NCBI GenBank assembly: GCA_905479835.1
Contig: CAJQNZ010000074.1
Location: forward strand, 1-33,991
Origin: an uncultured Flavobacteriaceae bacterium
GTDB taxonomy: Bacteria; Bacteroidota; Bacteroidia; Flavobacteriales; Flavobacteriaceae
Direction: 5' to 3'
DNA: 33,991 nt
Numbering within the stretch: the first letter of the stretch is position 1; each line of letters begins with the position of its first letter. Both the position numbers and the translations under genes were made by a program. Below, piece by piece: positions 1 to 10,189 of this stretch. The notes beneath the pieces are model-generated. The model was not told the origin of the DNA, made no database searches, and was given only the letters and a program-made list of their open reading frames with translations.

Positions 1-3000
1 TCCTAATGATGGTGCCAATCCTCCTGCATAATTATTTCTTCCTAAAAATCCTACTTCTGGCACATATCCTGGTAAAAATATTCCATTATTGTCTTGATAA
101 GAAATTCTTGCTTTTTTAACAGCCATCAATATTCCTAAAGCCGTCTTTGCAAATGAGTTTCCACCTTTCTTAGTTTTAGTTGTTGTATTATTTACCGTTG
201 ATTGATTTCTCCTAGATGAAGATTTTTTCTTTTTACTCAGCAATTTGGTCAATCCAATATTTTTATAAAATTTATTAAAATCTAGATCTACAGAGAGATT
301 ATGAGTATTGGAATTTTGAATAGAATTTCCAATTTGATCAATATAAGATTGAGAAGAAGCTTGCCAATCAAAATCTGCTGTATAGGCATAATCCGCTCTT
401 ATAAAATCCAAAAGAGGAAACTTGTCAATAGGTATTTTATACGTTCCATTCAATGTCTGATGATAGTGTTGAGGTCTTCCTAGAGTAAAGAAATTGTCAA
501 ATAATGTAATGTCTTCTGTTCTGTCAAAATTATCATACACATACGAATTCAATGCTCTAAAATTAAATTGAAGAGATTTAGTTAAATTATAACCTACATT
601 ATAATCCCAATCAAACATAAAATTACGCTGTTTTAAAGTAGGCAATTCAGGCAATGATTCTACCAGACTTCTAGAATTTTGTTCATTATAACTTCTGATA
701 ATATTAGAATTTACAGAAATTGTTGTGGGTAAAAGATTGAAATTAAAATCTTTAATAAACTTAAGGTATTTATTCTTAGTTAAAAATCCCCAGTTCTTGA
801 ATGGCTCAATACTTAAAGGTTTAAAACTATGATTATAATTGGCTGAAGCTCTTACATTTTGATCAAGATATTTTTTAATATTATAATCTTTATGTTGTGT
901 TTCATTATATGCATAGGACACTGATAGATTTTCGACATCATAAAAACGCTGTTTTCTGTCAGGATTTGAATTGGAACGTTCTTTTCTCACGTTGATCAGA
1001 CTGATGCTTTTTCGCTTGGTATAATCTCGAGATTGGTCACTATTAGGATTGATATCTTTTGCCTCATCAAATAATACATCTTGAAATTGCGGATCATATT
1101 TGGGATCACGTACTTCTTCAGAAATACTATAATTTAATGGCAACTGAATTCCCCAATTTTGAGGTAATACTTTTCCTATATTGATATTGGTAACAACATC
1201 ATATAATTTTGTTTCTTCTTGACTTCGTTCATTTACACGTTGCTCTATTCCTCCAAATCCTATAGTCTCAACTCTTCCAGTTACGGAAACATCTGCAAAG
1301 TCTGCAAAATTGGCATCTGCACTCACAACTGCAGCCCATCCTCCATCATTATCAAATTCTGCTACTCTGAGTTCATTGAACCAAAATTCACCACTCGATC
1401 TAGCGTCAGAATTATTTTTTACTCCAAGACTGATAACCCTAACATTGGAAAGGCTTGGGTTTCCTTTTACTCTTATTTCATATCCTTCCAATCCTTCTAT
1501 TGGAGAAACAGTTCCATAAGCAGGATATATTTCATTAGGAGCAATTCCTTCTTCAAATCGCAACAATTTAAGTTGCCCTAAATGTTTTAAAACTACATCC
1601 ATATTATTTCTCCATATATCTTCTGGAGAAGTAGCACTAAAATCTGATATTTTTAATGGATATTCTAATTGGTAATAATTATCATTTATATCGCTACCCA
1701 ATTTTATTATACCTTGAAAATCATCGTCTTGTACTGGAACATTTGAAATCAATCCTTCAGCATGCATAAACATCTTTAAATGTTTGTACATTCTTAAATC
1801 TATATTTACATTCTTATAAACGGCTCTGGTTTCTCCAGCAGGAAGACTCGTTACTTTTATTGATAATGACTGTTCATTCTGAAACTGTACTCTTGTACTT
1901 CCTTGCAATCGTTCTCTTACTATTCCTGGAGGAAGCACATAAGGTATCGGCGAACGAGACTCATTTTCTTGAATATTTACTACTCCTACTTGAAAATTTT
2001 GTAATTCTCCAGCACTTAAATCTGGTGGATTTGGATTATTGGTCTCATCAATTGTCTTTACATATCGCCTCCAATCTCCTCTTACTAGTTCTAGTTCTCC
2101 AAATCGTAAAACAACTGGCATTTTAAACTTGGTTAAGAACATTCTCATAAAACGAATAGAATTAAATCCATTCATTTCATTTATCACCTCGTCAGGTGTA
2201 TTAATAGGAATTCTAAATTGCAACCATCTTGAACTTCGTTGACTTCCATCACTTAGAGTTGCCGTTGATATCTTTTGATCCACAATGTTATTCTGACCTA
2301 CGACAAGATCATTAGCATTTAAAGAAACCTTGTATTGATAATAACTTTCAACACTATTCATTGTCTGATCTTTATTGATGTCTTCCACATCAGGAAATGT
2401 TGTTGCTGATGTAGGAAAAGATTCTGAAGATAAAGAGGCTGTTGGCGAATTTCCTTGTGTGTTATTATAATTTTTATACCTACTTAAAATAGAAGCGTCT
2501 GCGGCATCTAATTCACTTCCTCTGAAATAACTATAATTATCAGAAGAAGGATCATTACCAAATGATGTTCCAAATAATGCTGTTTCTTCGTCATCATTCA
2601 GTCCGTCTAAACCTATATCTTGATTTAATCGCGAATTGTCGTTTATGTCAAATGTATATAATAGTGATTGTCCTTTCGGTATTTTCCCCCATATTGACGG
2701 ATCGGTATTCGTGTCAGAACCATCATCTGGCAATCCATTTTCATACATTTTTCGTCCATCTTTCAATACATCTTCAGATATATTTCCTAGATTAAAATAT
2801 AAATCTCCAACTTGATTTGAAGGGTCTTGTGGATTCACTCCTGCAGGCAGACCTTCTGCTTGATTTATTGAATAATGCTCATAAGGATCTAACAACCAAA
2901 ACTGGATATATTCAATATTTGCCTGTTCGAAATTTGTTACAGTCAATGGCCTTGTGATACCTGCCCATCGATCTTCTGGATCAGTGAAATTTCCATCTGC

Positions 3001-5892
3001 ACCTACATTATTGGTGTCATAATTAAAACTTCCTCTTTCTGAAGGGTAATATGCAAGATCCAAAGAACGAATAACGGCTGATTGTGTGATGTCTATATCT
3101 TGTTCAGGAAACAGTTCGTCAAATCGTATTCTTCGTACTTCGGGTCTCGATAACTCTACATCATTAATGTTACTTGGCTGTAAAGAAGAACCTCCGTAAA
3201 ATAATTGATCTACAATATACCAAGCCAATTTTCCTCTTTTATATCCGTAATCTAAAGTTAATAAATCTCCATTGGTTGTAATATTAGTCTGTCCTTGTGG
3301 TACACTCGATAAATACCATTGTCTAGGTGTTTTTAATTCTAATGGAATCTGTGCTCCTTCAAAATCATCCAAATAAGAAGTCGCTTGTCCTTCCAATTCA
3401 ACACGCTTAGGTGACCCAGGAAGTAGGTATGCGAAATCTCCTCTAACAGAAAAATTGGACGCAACATCTGTATCCATATTAGGGAGTTTATTTACCCATC
3501 GAGTAAACTTAGGAACTTCGGTTCCATAATCTGCTCGTAACCCAAAAATTGTATTGTTGATAGGTTCAGAGTTAAATAATGTCTTCTGAGTAAGTGGTCG
3601 TTCCCTTAAATTTAAGATCGTTGCTCCTGCATTAAAATTATCTGAAAATTTATGTTCAAGATCAACTCCGAAAAAGCGTTTAGCCTGCAAATTAAAAACA
3701 GAATTATTTTCAACTGAAACTTCAATAGGTGCATTGGATGCTTGAAGAGATGGATTGATAATCTGCACTCTTCCTATTTGATAATCCACGACAAAATCTA
3801 CTCCTTCAATTAATTCTCTTCCACCACTTGTAACTCTAACTGAACCTTGAGGAACATTAAAAGCACCTAAAGGAATTCCTCCTGCTTGTTCGGATTTATA
3901 ATATCCTTTGATAAAATATTTATCTTTATTTTGAAAATTATTTCTGGCTATGGATTGCGTATTGTCATACAATTCATCAAATATGTAAATCGCATCATCA
4001 GTGTCTGTAAAAACGGTCTGTAAACTTTGCCCAAAAGGCTCAACGGAAGGAAATATTATATAACCTTGATTGGAATTTACAGTAAGACTTTCTATGTAAT
4101 CAAAATATCCGTCACCTTCAGGAACTGAAAATTCATTTTGGTCCAATCGATCAATATTCAATACATTCAATAATGTTCTGTCAGCAATTCCGGCAGTCTG
4201 TGCGTTTTGAATGACATTGGTAGGAACTCCAGTAGCATCATCACGATATAAAACTTCAAGACGAAAACCTTCTTTAGACATTTGATATGCACCCAAAGAA
4301 TAGATGTTTTTCATCATCAAGTCCCATAATGGAATTGTAGTATTGATGATTTCACTTCTCAACAACTTTACAACAAGATTATCTGGAGCAACAATACCGT
4401 CGGTAGTTAATTCTCCAACTTTAAAGACTTCCGTACTTCCGCTTATTGTATATTCATATGCAACTGCAAGTACATCTGCATCTGCCAATCTTCTGTTCAA
4501 TGAAATATACCCCAATTGTGGCTGAATACTATATTCGTCAGGACGTAATTTTCGTGCGTTTTCCAGAATTGAATAATCTCTTCCTTGTGTAATTCCAAAA
4601 GGCATAAGACTCGTACTTACTGTTGCAATTTCTCTAATTGAATTTCCTGAAACTAGCAAATTTGATAAATCATTAGATCCATTGGATGGGTCTTGATTAA
4701 TTCCTGGAGAAGGATTTACATTGGTTCCAGCAATATTTGTTGGATTGTTTTCAGCAAGATCTGCGAGTGCAACTATATTTCTAAAGTCTTCCGTTGAAGA
4801 TTGTCTATTGGTTATCCAGACCTCAACTTTCACAATATTTATCTGACTATTAATGAGCGGATAATTCACAAGAGCATTGTCATAATTATCTCTAAAGGCT
4901 TGTGATAAAAAGAAATGGCGATCCATATCATAATCTGTCGCTCTTAATTCAAATTCGTTGATGGTTGCTCCTCCTTCTGCTGCAACAGTTCTTGTTTGTG
5001 ATTTTTGCTCTGCAAATACTGCTGTAACACTTGTTTTTCCAAACTGCAATTCAGTCTTTAAACCAAATAGACTTTGAGCACCAGTGACTAAAGAGTTTTT
5101 AATCGGCATAGCTACATTCCCAACTTCTATTTTTTGCAAAATATCATCTTCGGTTGGTGTATAATCTAATTTTATTTGATTCTGAAAATCAAATGTAGAT
5201 TGTGTATCATAATTGGCATTAACTCCAAGTCTTGTTCCTACTTTCGCGTTGATACTTGCAGAGATTTGTTGGTCAAAATCAAATGTTGTTGTCTGCCTAT
5301 TTCTTTCGGAAATCTGAGGGTTTTCTATTTTTTGAGAAAGCACTCCAAGTTGTATTTGAACATCTCCTTGAGGATTCACTTCGATTTCATTTCCTCCAAA
5401 AATTGATTCAAATAATTTAGACTTCACATAATATTTTGGCAATAAATCTTTTTGAGCATCTTCACTTCCTGCTGTTCTTCCTCCTATTGCTTTTAACTTT
5501 TCTTTATAATGCGCAAGCATATCCTTTTTCAATCGATAATCTTGATATTCTTGGTAAGACATATATATTGGCTCACCTACGTAATAATCTCCTATTTTTT
5601 CTCTTATTACATATTTTTGAGTATCAGAATCAAAAGTCACTTCCTCTTCTTTGGGAAGATTTAAAGATAAATTTCCGGTTTGTGAATTGTTAAAATTATA
5701 TGGTAATAATACTTCCGGAATTGAATCTGAAGATATTACGGTTACAGGATTGGTAGTAACAGATGTAGAATCTATAGAGGGAGATAATGATGGCGGTAGC
5801 GCAGGCGGAGTTTGAGAATAAACAACTTGTTGAGTATACATACTCAGCACACAAAAAACGACTATTCTATATATTAAAGTGTTAATTTTCAA
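1..5892 (-). CDS. sprA: SprA, type IX secretion outer-membrane translocon (partial, C-terminus off the left edge)
   Basis: SprA (Sov in Porphyromonas) is the giant outer-membrane barrel through which type IX secretion cargo leaves, and it is required for gliding. The minus frame is open for 1964 codons, and I checked the frame at the start, near 4320, near 2700 and at base 1. Family-typical stretches are visible, including KYYVKSKLFESIFGG near the N-terminus, NAKVGTRLGVNANYDTQSTF, and IWGKIPKGQSLLY near 2650-2700. The family is about 2,400 aa, so roughly the last fifth is missing. I chose the TTG at 5890-5892: it begins with KINT, continues through a hydrophobic run and ends at a YSQ cleavage site, which is a good signal peptide. 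The first ATG (5839-5841) would start after the hydrophobic core. The start lies four bases after the ruvA stop, so the two are probably one transcript. Confidence 0.95.
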   Translation of the reverse strand, partial: MKINTLIYRIVVFCVLSMYTQQVVYSQTPPALPPSLSPSIDSTSVTTNPVTVISSDSIPEVLLPYNFNNSQTGNLSLNLPKEEEVTFDSDTQKYVIREKIGDYYVGEPIYMSYQEYQDYRLKKDMLAHYKEKLKAIGGRTAGSEDAQKDLLPKYYVKSKLFESIFGGNEIEVNPQGDVQIQLGVLSQKIENPQISERNRQTTTFDFDQQISASINAKVGTRLGVNANYDTQSTFDFQNQIKLDYTPTEDDILQKIEVGNVAMPIKNSLVTGAQSLFGLKTELQFGKTSVTAVFAEQKSQTRTVAAEGGATINEFELRATDYDMDRHFFLSQAFRDNYDNALVNYPLINSQINIVKVEVWITNRQSSTEDFRNIVALADLAENNPTNIAGTNVNPSPGINQDPSNGSNDLSNLLVSGNSIREIATVSTSLMPFGITQGRDYSILENARKLRPDEYSIQPQLGYISLNRRLADADVLAVAYEYTISGSTEVFKVGELTTDGIVAPDNLVVKLLRSEIINTTIPLWDLMMKNIYSLGAYQMSKEGFRLEVLYRDDATGVPTNVIQNAQTAGIADRTLLNVLNIDRLDQNEFSVPEGDGYFDYIESLTVNSNQGYIIFPSVEPFGQSLQTVFTDTDDAIYIFDELYDNTQSIARNNFQNKDKYFIKGYYKSEQAGGIPLGAFNVPQGSVRVTSGGRELIEGVDFVVDYQIGRVQIINPSLQASNAPIEVSVENNSVFNLQAKRFFGVDLEHKFSDNFNAGATILNLRERPLTQKTLFNSEPINNTIFGLRADYGTEVPKFTRWVNKLPNMDTDVASNFSVRGDFAYLLPGSPKRVELEGQATSYLDDFEGAQIPLELKTPRQWYLSSVPQGQTNITTNGDLLTLDYGYKRGKLAWYIVDQLFYGGSSLQPSNINDVELSRPEVRRIRFDELFPEQDIDITQSAVIRSLDLAYYPSERGSFNYDTNNVGADGNFTDPEDRWAGITRPLTVTNFEQANIEYIQFWLLDPYEHYSINQAEGLPAGVNPQDPSNQVGDLYFNLGNISEDVLKDGRKMYENGLPDDGSDTNTDPSIWGKIPKGQSLLYTFDINDNSRLNQDIGLDGLNDDEETALFGTSFGNDPSSDNYSYFRGSELDAADASILSRYKNYNNTQGNSPTASLSSESFPTSATTFPDVEDINKDQTMNSVESYYQYKVSLNANDLVVGQNNIVDQKISTATLSDGSQRSSRWLQFRIPINTPDEVINEMNGFNSIRFMRMFLTKFKMPVVLRFGELELVRGDWRRYVKTIDETNNPNPPDLSAGELQNFQVGVVNIQENESRSPIPYVLPPGIVRERLQGSTRVQFQNEQSLSIKVTSLPAGETRAVYKNVNIDLRMYKHLKMFMHAEGLISNVPVQDDDFQGIIKLGSDINDNYYQLEYPLKISDFSATSPEDIWRNNMDVVLKHLGQLKLLRFEEGIAPNEIYPAYGTVSPIEGLEGYEIRVKGNPSLSNVRVISLGVKNNSDARSSGEFWFNELRVAEFDNDGGWAAVVSADANFADFADVSVTGRVETIGFGGIEQRVNERSQEETKLYDVVTNINIGKVLPQNWGIQLPLNYSISEEVRDPKYDPQFQDVLFDEAKDINPNSDQSRDYTKRKSISLINVRKERSNSNPDRKQRFYDVENLSVSYAYNETQHKDYNIKKYLDQNVRASANYNHSFKPLSIEPFKNWGFLTKNKYLKFIKDFNFNLLPTTISVNSNIIRSYNEQNSRSLVESLPELPTLKQRNFMFDWDYNVGYNLTKSLQFNFRALNSYVYDNFDRTEDITLFDNFFTLGRPQHYHQTLNGTYKIPIDKFPLLDFIRADYAYTADFDWQASSQSYIDQIGNSIQNSNTHNLSVDLDFNKFYKNIGLTKLLSKKKKSSSRRNQSTVNNTTTKTKKGGNSFAKTALGILMAVKKARISYQDNNGIFLPGYVPEVGFLGRNNYAGGLAPSLG

Positions 5893-5896
5893 TTAC

Positions 5897-6478
5897 TTAT
5901 AAATTTTTTAATGATTGCTTTATAAGACCCTCAACATTTATCGAATTATCTTCTTTCAATATCTTATCTACAACTTTCTCGGATTGCTTTCTAGTAAATC
6001 CTAAAACCTCTAATGCTGATAACGCTTCATCCTTAATTGTATTGTTTTGAACTAATGAAACTTCATCTATACCATAAGTCTTAATAATCTTATCTTTTAA
6101 ATCAATAATAACTCGCTGAGCTGTTTTCGCTCCAATACCTTTAACAGATTGAATTACAGGAACATCTCCTGAAGCAATTGCGTTTTGAATTTCTTGAGTT
6201 GACATTGAGGATAACATTGTCCTAGCAATACTTGGCCCTACACCAGATACAGAAATCAATAATTTAAATATTTCTCTTTCTAGTTTTTCTGCAAATCCAT
6301 ATATAGTCTGCGAATCTTCTTTGACAGAAAAATAAGTATATAAAAATATAGCTTCATGATCTGAAATATTAGAATAGGTATTTAATGAAATATGAGCAAG
6401 ATAACCTACTCCATTACATTCAATAATTACATATGTTGGATTTTTTTCTACTAATTTTCCTCGTAAATGAGTTATCAT
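5897..6478 (-). CDS. ruvA: Holliday junction branch migration protein RuvA
   Basis: RuvA binds Holliday junctions as a tetramer and loads the RuvB motor for branch migration. The 193-aa protein has the expected length (E. coli 203 aa). Domains in order are an N-terminal OB fold (about 1-63, beginning MITHLRGKL), two helix-hairpin-helix motifs (GVGPSIA at 79-85 and GIGAKTA at 114-120), and the small C-terminal RuvB-binding domain (about 146-193, containing ALEVLGF). The gene lies 32 bases after maeB and four bases before the sprA start. A TACATTTG box (6496-6503) upstream of its ATG may give it its own promoter. Neither ruvB nor ruvC is in the window. Confidence 0.97.
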   Translation of the reverse strand: MITHLRGKLVEKNPTYVIIECNGVGYLAHISLNTYSNISDHEAIFLYTYFSVKEDSQTIYGFAEKLEREIFKLLISVSGVGPSIARTMLSSMSTQEIQNAIASGDVPVIQSVKGIGAKTAQRVIIDLKDKIIKTYGIDEVSLVQNNTIKDEALSALEVLGFTRKQSEKVVDKILKEDNSINVEGLIKQSLKNL

Positions 6479-6495
6479 TTGATAGCGATTTGGGT

Positions 6496-6503
6496 CAAAT
6501 GTA
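6496..6503 (-). promoter_or_regulatory. Possible -7 promoter box for ruvA-sprA
   Basis: On the minus strand TACATTTG matches the Bacteroidota -7 consensus TAnnTTTG and lies 17 bases before the ruvA ATG, in the maeB-ruvA gap. I see no clear TTG at -33, so support is only moderate. Confidence 0.4.
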
Positions 6504-6510
6504 ATAAAAT

Positions 6511-8787
6511 TTATTGCTTTTTTGATTTATTCTGAGCATCAATTACTGCTACTGCAGCCATATTGACTATTTCATCAACACTAGAGCCTAATTGTAATAT
6601 ATGTGCTGGTTTTTTCATCCCAAGCATTATCGGTCCTATGGATTCTGCGCCATTCAATTCTTTCATCATCTTATAACTGATATTTGCAGAATGTAAATTA
6701 GGAAATATCAATACATTTACTTTCTTATCGACTAGTTTTGAAAACGGAAATTCTTTTTTAAGCATCTCCGGATTTAAGGCAAAATCCGCTTGCAACTCTC
6801 CATCAACTACAACATTCGGGTAATTTCTATGAATAATATCAATTGCTTCTCGAATTTTTTTAGCGTCATCAGAATTAGAAGATCCAAAATTTGAAAAAGA
6901 CAGCATGGCTATATTCGGTTTCATCCCGAACATTTTAACTAGATTACCTGTAAGGTGTGATATTTTAGATAAATCATCGGCAGTCGGATTTATGTTTATA
7001 GTTGTATCTGCAAGAAACATAGGTCCACGCTTGGTCAACATAAGATTGGTCGCTGCAATTCTTGTGACACCTTTATCCATTCCTATCAATTCAAGCATTG
7101 GCTTGACAACCGTAGCGTAATTCCTAGAATATCCAGTTATTAATGCATCTGCATCACCTTGATTGACCATCATTGCTGCATAATAATTACGCTCTCTCAT
7201 GAGTTTCTGAGCGTCTAGTAACTTCGTCCCTTTACGTTGTCTAGCTTCCCAAAAAATTTCAGCATACTCGTATCTTTTCTTTTTTTGTTTAGGCAATTTA
7301 GGGTCGATAATCGGAACGTCTGCTGTAAAATCTATTTCTTTTTTCAATTCAAGAATAATCTCTCTATTCCCTAATAAAACAGGAAATCCGATTCCTTCAT
7401 CATGAACAATCTGTGCTGCTTTTAATACATCCAAATGATCTGCTTCAGCAAACACTATTTTCTTTGGGTCTGATTTAGCACGATTGTGTAATAATCGAAT
7501 TATTTTATTTCCAGTCCCAAGACGCTCCATCAATTCATCTCTATAGGCATCCCAGTCTGTAATTGGCTCCAATGCAACTCCTGAATCCATCGCTGCTTTC
7601 GCAATTGCAGGTGGAATTTCATAAATTAATCTAGGATCAAATGGTTTTGGAATGATATATTTTTCACCATATGATAAGTTCACCTCATCATATACAATAT
7701 TTACTTGTTCTGGAACAGGATGCTTAGCAAGATCTGCCAATGCATGTACAGCAGCCATTTTCATTTCTTCATTAATCTTAGTTGCACGAACATCTAATGC
7801 GCCTCTAAAAATAAACGGAAAACCAAGTACATTATTCACTTGATTAGGATGGTCTGACCTTCCTGTTGCCATGATAATATCTTTTCTTGTTTTAATAGCA
7901 AGATCATATTTTATTTCTGGATCAGGATTGGCCATTGCAAATACAATTGGCTTATCATTCATCGTTAAGAGCATCTCTGGAGTAAACACATCTGCAATTG
8001 ACAGCCCTATAAATACATCTGAATTTTTTACAGCATCAGCAAGTGTATCTAAATTTCGATCAGTTGCAAACTCTTCTTTTTCTAATGTTAAATTATCTCT
8101 ATCTTTTCTAATGACACCTTTACTATCACACATCACTACGTTCTCAAGTTTAGCACCAAGTTTCAAGTATAATCTCGTACAAGAAATTGCCGCAGCACCA
8201 GCACCATTGACTACAATCTTAACTTCTGAAATGTTTTTTCCAGCAATTTCTACAGCATTTTTAAGTGCAGCAGCAGAAATAATGGCAGTTCCATGTTGAT
8301 CGTCATGCATAACAGGAATATCCAACTCTTCTTTTAACCTACGCTCAATTTCAAATGCTTCAGGCGCTTTGATATCTTCTAAGTTTATCCCTCCAAATGT
8401 CGGTGCAATTGCTTTTACTGTTTCAACAAACTTATCAACATCAGTCGCATCAACTTCTATATCAAATACATCTATACCAGCAAAAATTTTAAATAATAAT
8501 CCTTTTCCTTCCATCACAGGTTTTGAGGCTTGAGGGCCTATATTCCCTAGACCTAAAACCGCAGTTCCATTTGATATCACAGCAACTAAATTTCCTTTGG
8601 AAGTATATTTATATACGTTATTTACGTCTTTCTCAATTTCCAAACATGGTTCTGCAACTCCTGGAGAATATGCCAATGCTAAGTCGCGTTGTGTCGCATA
8701 TTTTTTGGTAGGGACAACTTCTATTTTTCCAGGTCTTGGTTTCGCATGATATAAAAGTGCTTCACGTCTTAGTTTAGAATCGCTCAT
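6511..8787 (-). CDS. maeB: NADP-dependent malic enzyme with C-terminal phosphotransacetylase-like domain (MaeB type)
   Basis: The enzyme oxidatively decarboxylates malate to pyruvate, giving NADPH. The 758-aa length matches the MaeB hybrid class (E. coli 759 aa). The N-terminal malic domain has AYSPGVAEPC near 39-48 and the metal ligands E137/D138 (LEDIKAPE) and D162-D163 (HDDQHGT). The nucleotide-binding site is NGAGAAA at 194-200. From about residue 430 a PTA_PTB domain follows (VFAEADH, later LITGYSRNYA); in this class it is regulatory rather than an acetyltransferase. The ATG at 8785-8787 leads straight into the family's N-terminus. It is the first gene of the maeB-ruvA-sprA block and has a good promoter upstream. 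Confidence 0.96.
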   Translation of the reverse strand: MSDSKLRREALLYHAKPRPGKIEVVPTKKYATQRDLALAYSPGVAEPCLEIEKDVNNVYKYTSKGNLVAVISNGTAVLGLGNIGPQASKPVMEGKGLLFKIFAGIDVFDIEVDATDVDKFVETVKAIAPTFGGINLEDIKAPEAFEIERRLKEELDIPVMHDDQHGTAIISAAALKNAVEIAGKNISEVKIVVNGAGAAAISCTRLYLKLGAKLENVVMCDSKGVIRKDRDNLTLEKEEFATDRNLDTLADAVKNSDVFIGLSIADVFTPEMLLTMNDKPIVFAMANPDPEIKYDLAIKTRKDIIMATGRSDHPNQVNNVLGFPFIFRGALDVRATKINEEMKMAAVHALADLAKHPVPEQVNIVYDEVNLSYGEKYIIPKPFDPRLIYEIPPAIAKAAMDSGVALEPITDWDAYRDELMERLGTGNKIIRLLHNRAKSDPKKIVFAEADHLDVLKAAQIVHDEGIGFPVLLGNREIILELKKEIDFTADVPIIDPKLPKQKKKRYEYAEIFWEARQRKGTKLLDAQKLMRERNYYAAMMVNQGDADALITGYSRNYATVVKPMLELIGMDKGVTRIAATNLMLTKRGPMFLADTTININPTADDLSKISHLTGNLVKMFGMKPNIAMLSFSNFGSSNSDDAKKIREAIDIIHRNYPNVVVDGELQADFALNPEMLKKEFPFSKLVDKKVNVLIFPNLHSANISYKMMKELNGAESIGPIMLGMKKPAHILQLGSSVDEIVNMAAVAVIDAQNKSKKQ

Positions 8788-8809
8788 GTGTGGTTCTTAA
8801 TTTAACTAG

Positions 8810-8843
8810 CAAATATAAACTTTTAGTGGAAATGATAATGCAA
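8810..8843 (-). promoter_or_regulatory. Promoter of maeB (-33 TTG, -7 TATATTTG)
   Basis: Read on the minus strand, TTG (8841-8843) is followed after 23 bases by TATATTTG (8810-8817), which lies 22 bases before the maeB ATG. The -7 box is a perfect TAnnTTTG. The spacer is at the long end of the usual range. Confidence 0.6.
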
Positions 8844-8856
8844 AATAGATGCTTAT

Positions 8857-9783
8857 TTACTTCTTTAAAAATTGAATGTTTCGTTGTAATCCTGAAAATT
8901 TTGTACGTTTTACAGCCGATTTTTTAAAGACTTTTTTAAAGACGTCTTCCGTAATTTCTTCCCAATCTCTTTTGGTCATATCAAGCAAATCGGAATATGG
9001 GTTAAACAAAGGCTCTTGATGTGGTGTTGAAAAACGATTCCAAGGGCATACATCTTGGCATATGTCACAACCAAACATCCAGTCTTCCATTTTCTCTTTT
9101 ACATCATTCGGAATTTCATTTTTTAATTCTATCGTGAAATATGAAATACATTTAGAACCGTCAACAGTATTATTAGGCAAGATGGCTTCTGTAGGGCACG
9201 CATCAATACATTTAGTACACGTTCCGCAATGATCCGTAGTAAATGGAGTGTCATATTCTAGTTCTAAATCCAATATCAATTCTGACAAAAAGAAGTAAGA
9301 TCCCAATTCTTTCTGTATCAATAACGAATGTTTTCCATTCCATCCCAATCCTGATTTTTCCGCCCAAGCTCGCTCAAGAATAGGCGCAGAATCTACAAAT
9401 ACTCTTCCGTTTATTTCTCCTATATTCTCCTGAATGAAATTGTATAGTTCTTTTAGTTTTGCTTTAATAACAAAATGGTAATCCTGACCATAAGCATATT
9501 TCGCAATCTTATAAGAACCTTCTTTTTGTTGAGTTTCTGGAAAGTAATTATAAGACAATGAAATGACTGATTTTGCTTCATCAACCAACAATCTAGGATC
9601 CAATCTCATGTCGAAATGATTCTCCATATACTTCATTTCTCCATGATAATCGTTGGAAAGCCATTCTTCAAGTCGTGGGGCTTCTTTTTCAAGAAACTCA
9701 GCCTTGGCAATTCCACAAGTTGTAAAACCAAGACGTTGCGCCTCGGTTTTTATGAGTTGAGAATATTTTTGATTAATCGTCAT
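8857..9783 (-). CDS. queG: Epoxyqueuosine reductase QueG
   Basis: QueG performs the last step of queuosine synthesis in tRNA, reducing epoxyqueuosine with a cobalamin cofactor and two 4Fe-4S clusters. The ferredoxin-like part shows C186, C189, C192 and C196 ([15 protein letters not shown]) and then C239, C242 and C246 ([11 protein letters not shown]), with C212 ([10 protein letters not shown]) between. The VDSAPILER motif around 130-138 holds the conserved catalytic Asp (D131). At 308 aa it is the short form without the HEAT-repeat tail of the E. coli and Bacillus enzymes. It is transcribed away from moaD, with 54 bases between the two starts. Confidence 0.95.
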   Translation of the reverse strand: MTINQKYSQLIKTEAQRLGFTTCGIAKAEFLEKEAPRLEEWLSNDYHGEMKYMENHFDMRLDPRLLVDEAKSVISLSYNYFPETQQKEGSYKIAKYAYGQDYHFVIKAKLKELYNFIQENIGEINGRVFVDSAPILERAWAEKSGLGWNGKHSLLIQKELGSYFFLSELILDLELEYDTPFTTDHCGTCTKCIDACPTEAILPNNTVDGSKCISYFTIELKNEIPNDVKEKMEDWMFGCDICQDVCPWNRFSTPHQEPLFNPYSDLLDMTKRDWEEITEDVFKKVFKKSAVKRTKFSGLQRNIQFLKK

Positions 9784-9793
9784 TATTTCAATT

Positions 9794-9801
9794 CAAATAT
9801 A
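9794..9801 (-). promoter_or_regulatory. -7 promoter box of queG
   Basis: TATATTTG on the minus strand lies 10 bases before the queG ATG and matches TAnnTTTG exactly. No convincing -33 TTG is at the right distance. The box sits in the short divergent queG/moaD spacer. Confidence 0.5.
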
Positions 9802-9837
9802 GACAAAAACCTTATTTTTACTAAAAAATATACAATT

Positions 9838-10080
9838 TTGAATATTGAAATATTATTTTTTGGGATTACAAGTGATTTGGTAGGAGAACGTTCTATAGAA
9901 ATGGAATTTCAAGACGGAATGAATCTTACAGAATTAAAGAATTCTCTTCTTGAAAAATTTCCTAAATTGAAACATCATTCCAATTTTTCTATGGCAGTCA
10001 ATATGGAATATGCTGAAGAAAATGTATTATTAAAAAGTAAAGATGTAGTTGCGCTAATTCCTCCTGTAAGTGGTGGATAA
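9838..10080 (+). CDS. moaD: Molybdopterin synthase sulfur carrier subunit MoaD
   Basis: MoaD is the ubiquitin-like sulfur carrier of molybdopterin synthase. It is adenylated at its C-terminus by the MoeB-type E1, converted to a thiocarboxylate, and donates sulfur within the complex with MoaE. The protein is 80 aa, the usual size, with the family N-terminus IEILFFGITSDLVG, the tail ALIPPVSGG, and the required terminal Gly-Gly. I chose the TTG at 9838-9840 because it gives M-NIEILFF, the normal MoaD start. The frame is open further upstream, but that part runs antisense through queG and does not look like protein. moaE lies 1.2 kb away beyond two unrelated genes; the E1 and the other Moco genes are on the opposite strand. 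Confidence 0.9.
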   Translation: MNIEILFFGITSDLVGERSIEMEFQDGMNLTELKNSLLEKFPKLKHHSNFSMAVNMEYAEENVLLKSKDVVALIPPVSGG

Positions 10081-10092
10081 GAGAAAAACTTC

Positions 10093-10107
10093 ATTGACAT
10101 TGTCAAT
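10093..10107. repeat. 15-bp palindrome after moaD
   Basis: ATTGACA and TGTCAAT flank a single T. It could be a small hairpin or an operator half-way between moaD and the next gene. There is no T-run, so it is not a typical terminator. Function unknown. Confidence 0.3.
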
Positions 10108-10189
10108 TATTATCACTAACTTTATATGTCATCTTATTAAGTCAATTTAACATAGCGCTAATATTTAAAACAACCGATACTATTAAATT

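Noticed and set aside
1219-1581. Open plus-strand frame of 120 codons antisense to sprA
   Set aside because: It lies wholly within the confirmed sprA frame, has no recognisable motif, and its Ser/Tyr-rich composition is what an AT-rich antisense frame gives.
1-5892. Possible frameshift or break in sprA
   Set aside because: The frame is continuous at all checked points, and 5892 bases equal exactly 1964 codons to the window edge.
7871-8299. Open plus-strand frame of 142 codons antisense to maeB
   Set aside because: Mirror of a conserved enzyme frame; no promoter or family resemblance.
9616-9837. Upstream extension of the moaD frame
   Set aside because: It runs antisense through queG and would give MoaD a 74-residue leader unlike any family member.
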